A stretch of 64,000 nt of DNA from Telopea speciosissima (lineage: Eukaryota > Streptophyta > Magnoliopsida > Proteales > Proteaceae): NCBI RefSeq assembly GCF_018873765.1, contig NC_057916.1, forward strand, positions 51,338,540 to 51,402,539, given 5' to 3'. Both the position numbers and the translations under genes were made by a program. Below, one piece after another: positions 23,247-35,303 of the stretch; the first letter of the stretch is position 1, and each line of letters starts with the position of its first letter. The notes below the pieces were generated by a model that was not told the origin of the DNA, did no database searches, and worked only from the letters and a program-made list of their open reading frames with translations.

Positions 23247-23914
23247 ATTGCCAAGGTCTCCAGCCTTGGCTGAGGCAATAGGTCCTGTAATAAAGAATGG
23301 TGCTAAGCATCAGACTGTACTTAATTAAAATAATTAAGTGCATATCTATTGGAATTTAGATGAATAAGGATCAGTGAAACTAATTCTTGGGTTGGCTCGA
23401 GGTACCCTAACGTCTAGATGTTTCGATTGGCTAAATCTTCCCTTAGAATCCTATTCTCAGCCTACCTAGTCTGCAATTTAGGTAAGATCTACGCTTCCCA
23501 CACGTAATACATATGTATTACAACATACCTATGTAACTATGTCTGGTTTACACAGCAACACCCCAGTCAGTTTGTACATCACAGTATTCGAGCATGTAAT
23601 AATTAGATAATACACATCATATGTCATTATAAACATCTATTTATATTTACATATATTAAATACTTATTATAAATATATCAACAAAATTTCCCAAGCCCCT
23701 ATGTGCTTTACTCAACCCTCAAATAGGAATTTCACCCCTTTGGGTTTAAGAAGGTTATGTTTATTCAGTAAAGTATTAGCTATTATTATTTTTATTATAT
23801 TAAATTTTTTTTTTTGACTAATTAAGAAAATTCATATTTTTATGTCCATTAAGGTTATTATGGTCAATTCTCAAGTCTTTGTATGCAAATAGCCCAAAAC
23901 AGCAAAATTACCTT
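23247..23914. other. A/T-rich leader, element B
   Basis: No gene seen. Counterpart of 5788-6473, with the same A/T-rich character and partial sequence match. Confidence 0.4.
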
Positions 23915-23964
23915 CATTGGGAGATGTCTCTGGGCGTTGCCACATCACCTACCATCGCCCAGAG
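23915..23964. repeat. GGGCGATG cassette, copy 6, in the antisense-gene leader of B
   Basis: CATTGGGAGATGTCTCTGGGCG, then CATCACCTACCATCGCCCAG and AGAGAATC. Same position relative to the antisense gene as copy 2. Confidence 0.65.
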
Positions 23965-24244
23965 AATCAAGATGCAGGTTTTTAATCCAAGAGGGGCCCA
24001 TTTGCATTGCATCTTCTTCTAAACTTCTCTAAACACCTAGGAAAAGTCTTTGGAGGGTGAGGGGACCATTTCTACACCAAATCTTAGTGTTTCCTCGAGT
24101 TCTTCACATACCTACACGTGCCTTGGTAAGATTTTTGGTTGTTTTCCTATTTTAACTCTTCCTTTTGCTTCCCTAATGTTTTGGCTAGGGGTTTGCTAAA
24201 CTTTCTTGCCCTAACTATGTTATTTTCTTCTCTTTTTGTAGGAA

Positions 24245-25600
24245 ATGTCTACAAGTCATCGTACGGCTAGGAAATCAGTAGCCCAGAAGCGGCTTTGGGT
24301 TGAGTCAGAGGATTCTTTGGCATCCTCAGTACCTCCTTCATCTCCTAGTGATGATTTTTCTTCGGAGGAACCCAACTTTGATCATTTCCTCTTCTCTAGG
24401 TATGAACATGCTAAGGAGTGGAAAAATTTTGAATCTCTAAAGATTGTGAATGGTCGGGTAGTCTAGGTAGAGGACTTTCACCAATACTATCTCTATACTA
24501 GGTTCAACATTTTGGGTTGGACCCCCATGTTGGCACCCACCGAGCCATGTTATCCCTACTTGGTTCGGTAGTTTTACTGCAACCTAGTGCCCTCTAGTGC
24601 GCAAGAATTCAGAGTGGAGAGCAGGGTAAAGGGAGTGAATATCCGTCTGACCACTACCCAATTAGCAGAGATTTTGGGTTTACCTGACTCAGGAGAGAGC
24701 GTTTACTATCGGCCACGGATGGACATTTCAGAGATGTTTTCATTGGAGACCAGGAGGACGGTCTTCAAAGCATTGACAAGGTCACAAAGTACAACTAGGT
24801 CTGAGACTTCTTACAAGCCTAGTGCTCAGGTCATTAGTAGGTGTGTGACCTACAACATTTATCCTAAGGGTGGGAACAGAGGCAGCATATCCATGCTGAG
24901 GGCGTACATCACATACTGTCTCTTGGGAGCTGGGAAGGGAGGTCCAGTCATAAACCTCCCATATTTATTACTTCAGGTAATGTTTTACCATGCACGGAAC
25001 CTAGCTGATGGGAACCTTCCTTATAGGAAGTTCCTCACTTTAGTCTTCTAGTATTTTGGGGTTCCGTTGGAGGGTGAGTACGCTAAGAAGGACAGATCCA
25101 GGCCTATTAACAAGACTTCTATTCTGAAGATGAAAGTGCCTGGGGAGGATCCACCAGAGGGTGAGGAACAGATGGGGATGTAGCAGGATGTGGAGGAGGG
25201 AGTAGAGCATGGTGATGATGTGCATGATGATGAGGTGCAGGGGTTGGAGCAGAGAGACATTGAGGAAGGCACCCAGGGCCTACATGCAGAGGAGCAGGGC
25301 ATGGGTCAGGGTAACTTCGAGGGCTTTGGCACATAGTATTCTGATTTACCTGCCTATGAGGCGATAGGTGCCACTAGTTCTCAGGTTCCAGGGCCATCAG
25401 AGTGGACATAGATGATGACACACTTTCAGAGTCTCGGTACCCAGCTCTCTGATATGGCGACTCGGATGGACCAGGGCTTCGCTTCCTTGGGGAGCAGAGT
25501 GGGATTTGTTGAGCAGCGACTAGATTTTTGGGATAGGTTCTATAGGGTTGACTCTCACCAGACACAGCCTCCTCCAGATGACTTACCTCCCACTGAGTAG
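24245..25600 (+). pseudogene. Antisense-strand gene of element B (putative plant transposon-protein domain)
   Basis: A plus-strand frame of 452 codons (ATG 24245, TAG 25598-25600), homologous over its length to 6808-8127. A 116-bp intron (GT 24126-24127, AG 24240-24241) lies just upstream of the ATG, the same length as in A. N-terminal Ser/acidic region, central conserved region (VEDFHQY, YNIYPKGGN), acidic linker, C-terminal amphipathic region with a heptad-like pattern (about 25412-25540). In-frame stops include 24464 TAG, one near 24570, 25049 TAG (the codon that is also a stop in A), and others in the linker. No frameshift. Function unknown; it may be a captured host gene or a gene proper to this lineage. 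Confidence 0.7.
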
Positions 25601-25912
25601 TTCTTGATCAGCTCCTGCCAGTCCATATTTCGTGTTTCATACTATTTTCCTTCTATTATGCTTATGTACTTTTCTTTCTTTAGGATGTACTTAGTTTAGT
25701 GTTTTTTTTTTTAGCTATGTAATTATTAAATTTTCAGTTTACAAGTGAAACTTATGTAGTGGCTTGGCCACAGCTATCTTTTATTTGATGGAAATTATGC
25801 ATCTTTTATTTAATTGCAACTACCTCCCCGGTAGCTTTTAATTATGACATATTTTGTTATTTCAAGCTTATTAGTCCTAGTCTGCACTCCATGAATGTAA
25901 GAAGAGCCTCAC

Positions 25913-25925
25913 GCTCTGATACCAA
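25913..25925 (-). promoter_or_regulatory. Primer binding site, element B (tRNA-Met type)
   Basis: Minus strand TTGGTATCAGAGC, an exact match to the sequence complementary to initiator tRNA-Met, four bases from the LTR end at 25930. Confidence 0.9.
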
Positions 25926-25929
25926 GCTC

Positions 25930-28695
25930 TGTCACACCCCAAACCACCGCTAGGAGGATTGGATAGGTGACCCGAATTGTATAACGGCAATCTGCCAAAT
26001 CCCACGGATCTAGAAGCAGTGCTTACATTCATAGAACCACATTCATTCACTTTACCAAAGGCAGGATCAGAGTGCTGCAGATAAACTACAATTTCAATAA
26101 TAAAAGGAAGCATAGCAATACGGGGAAATGGTGATAATATATACATAAGAAAGTTTGTACATTTCCCACCAACCCACAAATATAGAAACAAAGCTGACAA
26201 GAACATAACTACATACATAAATATATACAGAGTGAGCATACTCAACCCCAAAAAGAAAAGAAAGTAAAAACTACAACAGGTCCACAGTCAGAACAGGGAT
26301 AAACTCCTAGCCAGAACAAAAAGGAGTCCCCTAAACAAAAAGCATCAAAAGCACTCCTCAACGGTCTTCATCACTGACCACCGAGAAAGTACACAAGATC
26401 GGTATGACCTCCGTCGGGGTCCACACCAACATCATCGTAACAATCAGGACTCTCCTCCTCGAGATGACCCTCCAGGCCACACTGGCATCTATCTGCAAAA
26501 TCATCTAAGAAAAACAATGTATAACAGAGTGTGAGCCCCACTGAGCTCATGAGCAAATAACATCAATCATGCATGCACATGCAATCACAATTCACAGTTC
26601 ATATGATCCTACATGATGTGCAAATCCAGTTTATTATTAGCCACCTAACAGTACAACTAAGTCAGGTCGGTGCTACTACAATCCCCAATACATGTATCCC
26701 TGGTGCGGGCTTCTAACCCCTTCTCGCGATATACCCATTGAGTTGTCGGAGAGGACCAGTCAGCCCCCACATCAGTCACCAAGGTCAGCCCGACTAGCCC
26801 TCTGTGATTAACCTGTAGGGCAATCCATTTCTTTTCTCTTTTCTTTTCTTTTCTTTAGCTTACAGCCCATATTCACCATTCCGATGTTCTTTCATTTCTT
26901 TTCATTCACCATTCCGGTGTTCTTTTATTTCTTTTCTCATATTCATATGGTCACCCACACAGGCATCCAACACCTAAACCCTTGTTGGCAAGGATGCGTA
27001 GCACGGGTGATGAAACTCTAGCCCCATGTCTATATGGCATCATATGAGTCGGGTGATGTCAACCCCATCCCATTCTACGGGCTATCACAGACCTCATTTC
27101 CAAGCCAACTACGGCATCTAATCTAACAATCACAATCATCATCAAGAATTCATAGTGTTGATCAACAGACAGTCATTATGCAGTGATTTGAGTAATTTAA
27201 ACAGAAGCAAATAACTCAGCATTTATATTCACAATTTTTAATAGCCGGCACAGTATTACAATTACACATACACATATGATAATATTATCCACTCACCTGA
27301 GTTGGGTTCTAAGACCTCAGTTGCAAACTAAGTTCCAAAAGCAGTTTGGTTGTTGACCTCGAGCACGGGATCAATTCCTAGATATAAATCAAAGTTGTCA
27401 TATTAAGTTTCCAATCTGTCTTTGATAGGTCTAGGGTTAACCTAAGCTTACTGGGTTGACCCGGTGCTTGATTGGTACTCATTTGGGATCACTGGGCCTT
27501 GTACTGGGTCTTAGGTTCATGTCCCGGTGCATCATCCAGTGTCAGTGGCTTAAGGGTAACATGGTCATTTTTAATAGTTGTACCTGACCCTAGGTCAGAT
27601 CAGATCCACAGTGCTGTCCACAGCTTGCCTGTGCTGTAGGACCAAGCACAGCAGGGTTTCCTTCACCTACGGGGCCCACTAGGGTTCCAAAGTATTCCCC
27701 CACCAAGGACAGATGTGGGGAAGGGCTTTTTGGTCATTTCCCAACTTCCCACAGTGTCCCACAGCCAATGGGTGAGGTTCCCATAGCCAGATCAGCATTC
27801 CAGCAATTTTCCATTCACAAGGCGATGGCTCTGGGCGATGACTCTGGGCGATGTCTGCATCGCCCAGTGCATTGCCCAGAGGCTGCAATTGACAAATGGG
27901 CTGAGATTCCAAGGTGGGGCTTCTTGGGCAATGTGCTCAACATCACCCCATGCATGTTAGGGTGCTCTGTAGCCCCTGGGGTGGTCTTCCTAGTGGTCCA
28001 AATGGATCACTCATCTGGTCAACCATTCGGCTGCCAGAGGCTGCCCAGACTGCCCAGTGAATAGTGTCATAAGGTTTTCTCTAAACTTGGAATTCAATTC
28101 CTGGAAATGGATGTAAAACAGTGGTTCAAGGCTGCAACCACCTAGGGTTTGGTCTATGCAGCCATGGCTTGCATCCAGGGCTCCAATCAGTCAGCCAGAA
28201 GTGAATCTAAGCAGTGCAGCTGTGCACAGCCAAAATCGGTTCCCATAAACAGCAAATCTGAATTATGAAATTACATAAAAATCCTAGATCTTCCATGCTT
28301 AATGCTTGCATGGGAGATCTGGTGTTGTTCTAGGCAAACCCTAGCTATTCAGGGCTGCCCAGAGAGCAAGAACACATCAAACACAGAGATAAAATGGGGA
28401 CAGCAGGCATATGCAGGTATGTTTATACCTGAACAGGTCTGATAGAGCTCGGGTTCAGGCCCAGTGCAGGGCTGCAGCAGCTCCTCTTCCTTCTTCTTCC
28501 TTCTTCCCCTTCCTCTCCTTTCTCTCTTTCCTCTCTCCTTTCTCTCCTCACGGGTTCAGCAGAAATAAGAGCTCTAAATGAGCTCAAGACCCTTATATTT
28601 ATAAGCCCAGCCCACACTGAGGCTTGTTTGGCTGTGAAGGCTCCTTTTGAAAATTTAGACTGATTCTAGGCACACTGGTGGGGTCCATAGTGAAC
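25930..28695 (-). repeat. 5' LTR of element B, truncated
   Basis: Starts TGTCACACCCC next to the PBS and matches 15385-17360 from about 26740 on. It is cut off after GGGTCCATAGTGAA, where an inverted Athila/Tat LTR begins. TATA box on the minus strand at 28596-28603; GGGCGATG cassette at 27815-27882. No gene seen. Confidence 0.85.
27815..27882. repeat. GGGCGATG cassette, copy 7
   Basis: Three GGCGATG halves in a row (the middle one duplicated) followed by GCATCGCCCAGTGCATTGCCCAG. The duplication is absent from the matching LTR copy at 16464, so it arose after this LTR was made. Confidence 0.7.
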
Positions 28696-30357
28696 TGTTT
28701 GAGTTAAAATAAAACCGCAAGCGTACGGGTCAATCGTAGCTACGGGTCGAACATGAGATATACGCCACTCTATTTAACTAACTTAAAAGTAATGCAAAGT
28801 GAACCAAATTAAAGTGTTAAATTAAACTAATTAAACTAATGAAAATCAATACATCCTAACTCATAAGCATCTAACAAAATTAAGGGATTAAATCGGCGTC
28901 CTAACACATGAGCATCTAACCTATCAAACTAAAGCGAATTGAAAGGAATAAAAATATAGCCACACATACTAACCATATAAAAAGAAATAAGAGAATAAAA
29001 ATGCATCCATAAACCACAACCATATAAAATTAAAATAAAAGAAATAGAGGGGGAAGAAGAAGAAGATAGAGAGAGATAGAGGAGATGGAGAATGAGATTG
29101 AGAGTTTAGATAGTAAAATCTGGATGTGCTTGCATGAATATAATTGAAAAGCTTGAATACTTGCATAAACTTAACATGGCCTCCTCTTCTAAATCTTCAA
29201 GTCTTGTCATCAACTTAAGAACTTAGACTAGAAGGCTTAAAACCTAAACTAGAATTAAGAAATTACAACCCAATTGAAGACTTAAATTGAAATTAAAGCA
29301 TAAACTAAACCTATTATAACCATTAACTAAAAATCATAAAAGCAAACTAGAACTTAGAAAAGCCAAAAATCACAAATTAGAAGGAGAAGAAGAGAAGAAA
29401 TTTCACTAAGTGAATGAGCTAAAAATTACACTAAAAAACTGAATTAAAATTGAACTAAAAACTAACTAAAAAACTCACTTCTTACAACCCAGAGGGCAAG
29501 GGGTATTTATAAGGGGAAGAGAGGAGAAGAGAGAAGAGGGAAGTGTAGGAAAAATATTCCCTAAAAAAAGAGAATATTCTCTTCTCCTTCCTCTTTTACA
29601 ATGCCTTGAATCCTAAGAAAAAAGAAAAAAATAGAAAGAAGAAGAAGAGAAGATTGTTTACATAGACCTTCTATTTCTAGAAAAGTAAACTTCCAATTCT
29701 AACAAGTGCTTCATTTTCTTTGTAGATATCTTCTCCAAGCAATAAAATCAAAGCATCTTTGATTTTTCAACTTTTCATAGGTGAGAGAATATCTTTCCAA
29801 ATAAATCTATCCTAAGTAGAATTTCAGAAGTGCCCTTGAGAAGTTGGAGGAGAGAGAGAGTAAGGGTGATGACTAGGATTCCTTCAAGAATAAATAAAAT
29901 ATCCATTCTGTCCTTCAGAAAACGTGGAGTATGGGGTGCTTATATAGGCCTCACCATTGTGTTTCTTGCAAAAAATCACCCAAAATAGCCCCAAATTTCG
30001 TCCAATTTGGAGTTCGGGAGCCCAAGTTATCTCAAGTTGAAGTTGGACTATCCAGAGCCCTCCAAATGGAATCTTTCAGGTACAAGAAATATAACTTCTA
30101 ATAATTGCGTTAAGGCCTCTGAAATCTGAACTTTTGCTTCACTTTGTCCTCAGCCGACTGTCAATAATTATAAATAAACCCCTATAGACCATTTTAGGTA
30201 GCTTCGTACTTAAAACGGCCGTAACTTCTTCGTTTCAACTCGGAATCAAGTGCCGTTTGAACCGTTACAAAGCTGACTTGATGGGCTATGCATCTAAGCC
30301 ATTAACACCTTTAAACAGTTTAAAAACATTTCCTTAGCATCATCTCCTCTATTTTCA
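28696..30357 (-). repeat. Athila/Tat-like LTR, inverted relative to 8899-10580
   Basis: Begins TGTTTGAGTTAAAATAAAACC, the complement of the LTR end at 10580, and follows that LTR backwards to about 30357 (CTCCTCTATTTTCAC). The last 110 bp or so, the LTR's own start, are absent or diverged. TATA box on the minus strand at 29504-29511. It is either a degraded solo LTR or the 3' LTR of a lost minus-strand element; copia sequence follows within 50 bp. Confidence 0.8.
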
Positions 30358-30400
30358 CTTCTTTAATTCTAAGTTAATTATTCATTTTAATAATTCCTTT

Positions 30401-33121
30401 GTGGCATCCGGATATATGCAAAGTGGTTTGTATTTCCTTGATTGCCCTGTTAGAATGAATGTAGTTTCAAATGTTGATTTGAAACGGAAAGCAGCTCCAG
30501 TGAACTCAACATACCAGTGGCATCTAAGATTAGGTCACATAAATTTGGACCAAATCAGTAGATTGGTGAGGGATGGGCCCTTAGAGAGTCTGAGGGTGGA
30601 ACCATTCCCCACCTGTGAGTCATACCTTCAGGAAAAAATGACCAGGAAACCTTTTAGCAATAAAGGTGCGAGAGCCACAGATCTATTGGAGTTGATACAT
30701 ACTGATATGTGTGGACCCATGGACATACAAGCAAGATATGGGTATGAGTACTTTATCACATTCATCAATGATTACTCTAGATATGGTTACATATACTTGA
30801 TGCGTAGGAAATCGGAAGCCTTTGATAAATTCAAAGAATTTCAAGCCGAGGTCGAAAGATAGCTCGACAAACGTGTCAAGTCCTTAGAATCAGATCATGG
30901 AGGGGAGTATCTATCGGATGAATTTAAAGATCATCTCATATCACAAGGGATAGTTAGTCAACTAACAAATCCAGGTACACCACAACAAAATGGTGTATCT
31001 GAACGACGCAATCGGACCCTATTGGATATGGTCCGGACGATGCTCACTTATGGTGAGCTGCCTCTTTCTTTCTGGGGGTACGCTTTAGAGACGGCGATAT
31101 ATATCTTGAATAGGGTTTCATCTAAGTCTGTAGCCAAGACACCCTTTGAGTTGTGGAAAGGGCGAAAGCCCAGTATTCAACACCTTAGGGTATGGGGTTG
31201 CATAGCACATGTGCGAAAGCAACAGACAGACAAGTTGGAATCCAGGACTTTGAGATGCTATTTCTTAGGCTACCCCAAATGCACGATAGGCTATTATTTC
31301 TATGACCCGGTTGACCAAAAGGTCATTGTAAGCAAACACGTCACATTTCTGGAGGAAGAAATGATGACCCAGAGGTCCGAACCAGTAGTCATTAAGGAGC
31401 TATCAGATGGCTCAGAAACATCACTTCCTAAAGTGAGACCAATTGACATACCCACTGAAATACCAACACCTGAAGAACCTTGATGCAGTGGGCTTCTAAC
31501 CGAAGAGGAAATAGTGGAAGAGTTCCACATGGTATCGGTTGAATCGGATGATGATCCGATGACTCTGAGGCTCTAAAGGATGTTGATGCCACTAGGTGGC
31601 TAGACGCAATGTGCTCTGAAATCGATTCGATGCATTCCAACAAGGTCTGGACTCTAGTCGATCCACCACTTGGCGTCAAGCTGATTGGATGTAAATGGAT
31701 CTTTAAGAGGAAGAAGGATGAAGATGGAAAGGTCGAGAGATTCAAAGTGAGACTGGTGGCAAAGGGTTATACCCAAAAAGAGGGTATAGACTATGAGAAA
31801 ACCTTTTCACCAGTAGCGATGATGAAATCCATCAGGATTTTATTGGCTATCATCGCACACTTTGATTATGAGATCTGGCAGATGGATGTGTAGACTGCAT
31901 TTCTAAATGGGTTCCTTCAAGAGAAAATCTACATGGAACAGCCAGAGGGGTTCTCTTCCTTGGAGGAAGAAAGAAAGGTGTGCAAATTGCAGAGGTCCAT
32001 TTATGGGCTGAAGCAGGCTTCCAGGAGCTGGAACATCAGGTTTGATCAATCAATCAAATCGTTTGATTTTGATCAAAATATGGATGAACCCATTTAGAAA
32101 ATCAGTGGGAGGGCAGTATGTTTTCTTATTTTATGCATAGATGACATATTGCTGATTGGTAACGATGTAGGTTTTCTTTTGTCAGTAAAACAGTGGTTAT
32201 CGACAACATTTTCAATGAAAGACCTTGGTGAAGCTAGCTATATCCTTGGGATTAAACTCGTAAGAGATCGCCAGAAAAGAATGCTAGGCTTATCATAGGC
32301 TACCTATATAGATAAAGTCCTGGCCAGATTTAGTATGGAGAACTCCAAGAAGGGAAGTGTTCCCTTCCGACATGGAGTCAGTCTTTCCAGATCTCAATGT
32401 CCTCACTCTCAGACAAACATTGAAGAGATGAAGAGGATTCCCTATGCCTCAATAGTAGGGAGTCTTATGTACGCTATGTTGTGTACGAGGCTGGACATTT
32501 TCTATGCAGTAGGTATGATAAGTTGTTATCAATCTAACCCTAGACGCGAGCATTGGAGTGCTGTCAAGAATATCCTCAAGTACCTGAGAAGGACTAAAGA
32601 ATATTTCTTGGTTTTTTGATCTGATCAGTTGTCAGTATTGGGATACACAGATTCGGATTTTCAAACTGACAAGGATGAAAGAAAATCCACGTCCAAAATG
32701 GTATATCTAATGGGTGGAGGTGCCATTGTGTGGCGGAGTGCGAAACAAAACTTTACAACCGATTCTACTACCAAAGTAGAATACCTTGCAGCTTGTGATG
32801 CAGCAAAAGAAGGTGTTTGGCTGAGAAAATTCCTATCAGATTTGGAGGTAGTCCCTGATCTTGTCAAGGGCCCTATCCCTGTTATGTGACAACAAAGGGG
32901 TCATTGCACAAGCTAAGGAGCCTAGGGCTCATCAGAGGAACAAGCATGTGCAGCGAAAGTATCACCTCATCAGAGAGATTATCCAGCAGGGTGACGTGAG
33001 TATCTCCAAAGTGGACACAACTGAAAATGTGTCTGATGCCATGACAAAGGGTTTGTCACCAAGTGTGTTTGAGAAACACATGGAGGGCATGGGTTTAAAA
33101 TATATGGGGAATTGGCTTTGA
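30401..33121 (+). pseudogene. Copia polyprotein remnant: integrase, RT, RNase H
   Basis: Pre-integrase zinc region with WHLRLGH; its CX2C pair has decayed to CESY. Integrase core with HTDMCGP and NDYSRYGY, then TPQQNGVSERRN. Reverse transcriptase from about 31588 with PLGVKLIGCKWIFKRK; catalytic box CIDD at 32134-32145, where YVDD is usual. RNase H from about 32640, ending GNWL at 33121. Stops at 30860 TAG (Gln codon), 31481 TGA, 31891 TAG, about 32095 TAG and 32617 TGA. Frame changes fall between 31483 and 31588 and near 32880 (one extra base). The similarity to TNT 1-94 is clear, but I do not assign a clade. Confidence 0.85.
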
Positions 33122-33137
33122 TGTACAAGTGAGAGAT

Positions 33138-34881
33138 TGTTGGACAAGTGTGTGTCCATCAAACCCGGTTCGGTCCGATTCAACCCGGTTCACCTTTGTA
33201 TTGAACATTTATACATTTTAGTTTACTATTGTCACATGCGATATAAACTTTTTGAGCATTATGTGTCCGTAAGTTATACTTAAAATGGTAGTCACAACTA
33301 GGGTTTGGGTTGGGCACCCTTATCATATGGTCGTCGCATTGGGTATGCCTAGACATGTGATGTCAGGGTACGAATGCGAGTGCTCACATGTTTGATGTGT
33401 ACATTGGCGAAGAATCTACTTTGTTGATTCCCTCATGTATTACTGCCAGATGTAGGAAGGGATAGACATGTGTCACCGACACCCTGTACCTGAGGGAACC
33501 CTGTCACTGCAAAGTGTGATCGCATTCTTTGGTTCATCAATGACTAAGACTCAAGCGAGTCAAAGCCGGTGTTCTGAGAATGCGTGAATAGTTTATGAGT
33601 GAAGGAGTTATCCAACACGGTCACCACTGCCAGATTGGGGAACACCAAGATAGAGACTGTCTGTGCATGGTCGCATCAGAATCTGGATCCAATGCCGTTT
33701 TGGAAATGGTTTTGCAAAAATCTATTTTACATAAAATGATACATTATTTATAATTATTTGAACAAAGTATTTTATCGAGTTTTGCAGGACCCGATCAGAT
33801 GCACAGACGCTCGTATATGGACATGTACTATGGATTAGGGTTTGGCAGTACATGAGTACATGCCCTAGATTCCATAATGATGGTGTTGATTAGTGGGGGG
33901 TTGTATATGATAAATTGTTATCATATAGGGAGTTATTTGGAATTTTCTAATTTAATTGGCTCTTTATTTAATTAATGGATTTGGGGCTAATTGTAATTAT
34001 CCATTAATAATTAAATAAAGAATCTAATTAATACTTTCCCTATTAGACTCTGCTTCTTCACCTGTGTAGCACTTTGAGTTTAAACAGAACTGCCAAACAA
34101 AGAGAGAGAGAGTCAAACTCTCACAATGGTTCTATTAAATCCTACTAGGATTTAATTAAATCGAAATATTATAAATAGGGGACCATAAAACGCAGAAGAG
34201 AGAAGCTCTCCACATTTTTGAGCAGACACTCTCTCTCCTACATTTTTGGTTTCTCTCTCTCCCTCTTGTGATCTCTCTTCTTCTTCTTGCTTCTCTCACC
34301 TGTGTTTGAGAGTTAGGGTTTGTGAAACCCTAGATCAATGCTGAGGAGTTTGAGGGCATCTGGGATTGGCGTGTAGAACCTTGGTAGCACCATTGGAGGT
34401 TCAAATCTGTTTGCTTGGAGCGCTCACTGGAGGAAGAACCACTGTCTATTGGAGAAGCAACACTTGAGGCTCACTAGGTTAGTAGTTCTTTATTGATTCC
34501 TTCAGTTTATTGATTATTAATATTTATGGGATGCAAAAGAAACTCGAATCGATTTAATTTCGCTGCGCATTCGAGTATGGGATGGATCCCTCTTGCCATG
34601 TGATGGACTAGAGATGAATTTCTCCATCCTTATTGTGATAATTAATTTTATGGGATGCAATAGGGAAGCACCAGGGTTCCCATGGGCAACCATGGGAAAC
34701 CCTAAAATTTAATGGGGCACCGATACCATGGGATAACCCAGGGCATGCAAAACCCTAATTTTGTAGTATATTGGTTTCCCTAAGGAACCATGGCTTGATC
34801 CCTGGACCGTTGTTTGACCAACACTGCTTACTTTACTTTGATGGTGTTTCGTGCACCATCATAGAGAATACCAGCATGTCA
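33138..34881 (+). repeat. Copia LTR
   Basis: Starts TGTTGGACAAG right after the polypurine tract and ends near GTCA, five bases before a primer binding site; 1,744 bp. Promoter signal TATAAATA at 34170-34177, then a C/T-rich stretch. No coding region seen. Confidence 0.75.
34170..34177 (+). promoter_or_regulatory. TATA box of the copia LTR
   Basis: TATAAATAGGGG, a classical plant core promoter, about 710 bp from the LTR end. Confidence 0.6.
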
Positions 34882-34885
34882 TTAA

Positions 34886-34898
34886 TTGGTATCAGAGC
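34886..34898 (+). promoter_or_regulatory. Primer binding site following the copia LTR
   Basis: TTGGTATCAGAGC, the tRNA-Met type sequence, directly after the LTR end. It shows that this LTR also acted as a 5' LTR of a second internal region. Confidence 0.8.
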
Positions 34899-34973
34899 CG
34901 AATATCCTACCTTTGGAAAAATGCCTTCTTACCTCTTTCTATTCGTGTTTAACTATCTATCGGAAGCGTGGAT

Positions 34974-35303
34974 ATGCTATATATCGATGATGAAATAGAG
35001 GAAAGCATCGTATCCCAAGCAATGGTGGATAAGTGCACTGAAACTGACGAGTTCTTTGACAAAGGTGATGGCATGTACCTCATTGCCTTTCATCTTCCTC
35101 CTAGTTTTTATGATGGTACTTGGTGTCGAGTATTTCCATCTTCAAAGCGCATCATCAAGGTGGGTAGACAATGGTTGGAAGACTGCAGAGGAAGGATTAA
35201 TTGTGAGGAGAATTTATGCAGTATTACATTGCCTTACACGTCACGTAAATATCGTATTCATGGGTTCCTAAGGAAGAAATCAAGCAGTGCAGATAGGAGT
35301 TGA
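34974..35303 (+). CDS. Unrecognised open frame after the second copia PBS
   Basis: A 109-codon frame from the ATG at 34974 (MLYIDDEIEES) to the TGA at 35301-35303. It does not look like copia Gag. The composition is globular, with Cys and Trp present. It may be a captured host exon or chance. I see no partner sequence elsewhere in the window. Confidence 0.2.
   Translation: MLYIDDEIEESIVSQAMVDKCTETDEFFDKGDGMYLIAFHLPPSFYDGTWCRVFPSSKRIIKVGRQWLEDCRGRINCEENLCSITLPYTSRKYRIHGFLRKKSSSADRS

Larger units (their letters stand above)
15385..28695 (-). mobile_element. Tekay-like chromovirus LTR retrotransposon B
   Basis: Same family and layout as A: partial 3' LTR (15385-17874), gag-pol, small ORF, antisense gene, PBS, 5' LTR (25930-28695). 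The first part of the 3' LTR lies left of the window, beyond element A, which inserted into it. The 5' LTR is cut at 28695 by an inverted Athila/Tat LTR and does not resume inside the window. B is older than the insertion of A. Confidence 0.87.
30401..34881 (+). mobile_element. 5'-truncated copia element (TNT1-94-like) with 3' LTR
   Basis: Starts inside the pre-integrase region. Gag, protease and the 5' LTR are missing. Integrase, reverse transcriptase and RNase H follow in order, then a purine-rich stretch (AAGTGAGAGAT, 33127-33137) and an LTR. Domain order INT before RT marks Ty1/copia. Unusually, a primer binding site follows the LTR (34886-34898). Confidence 0.85.
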
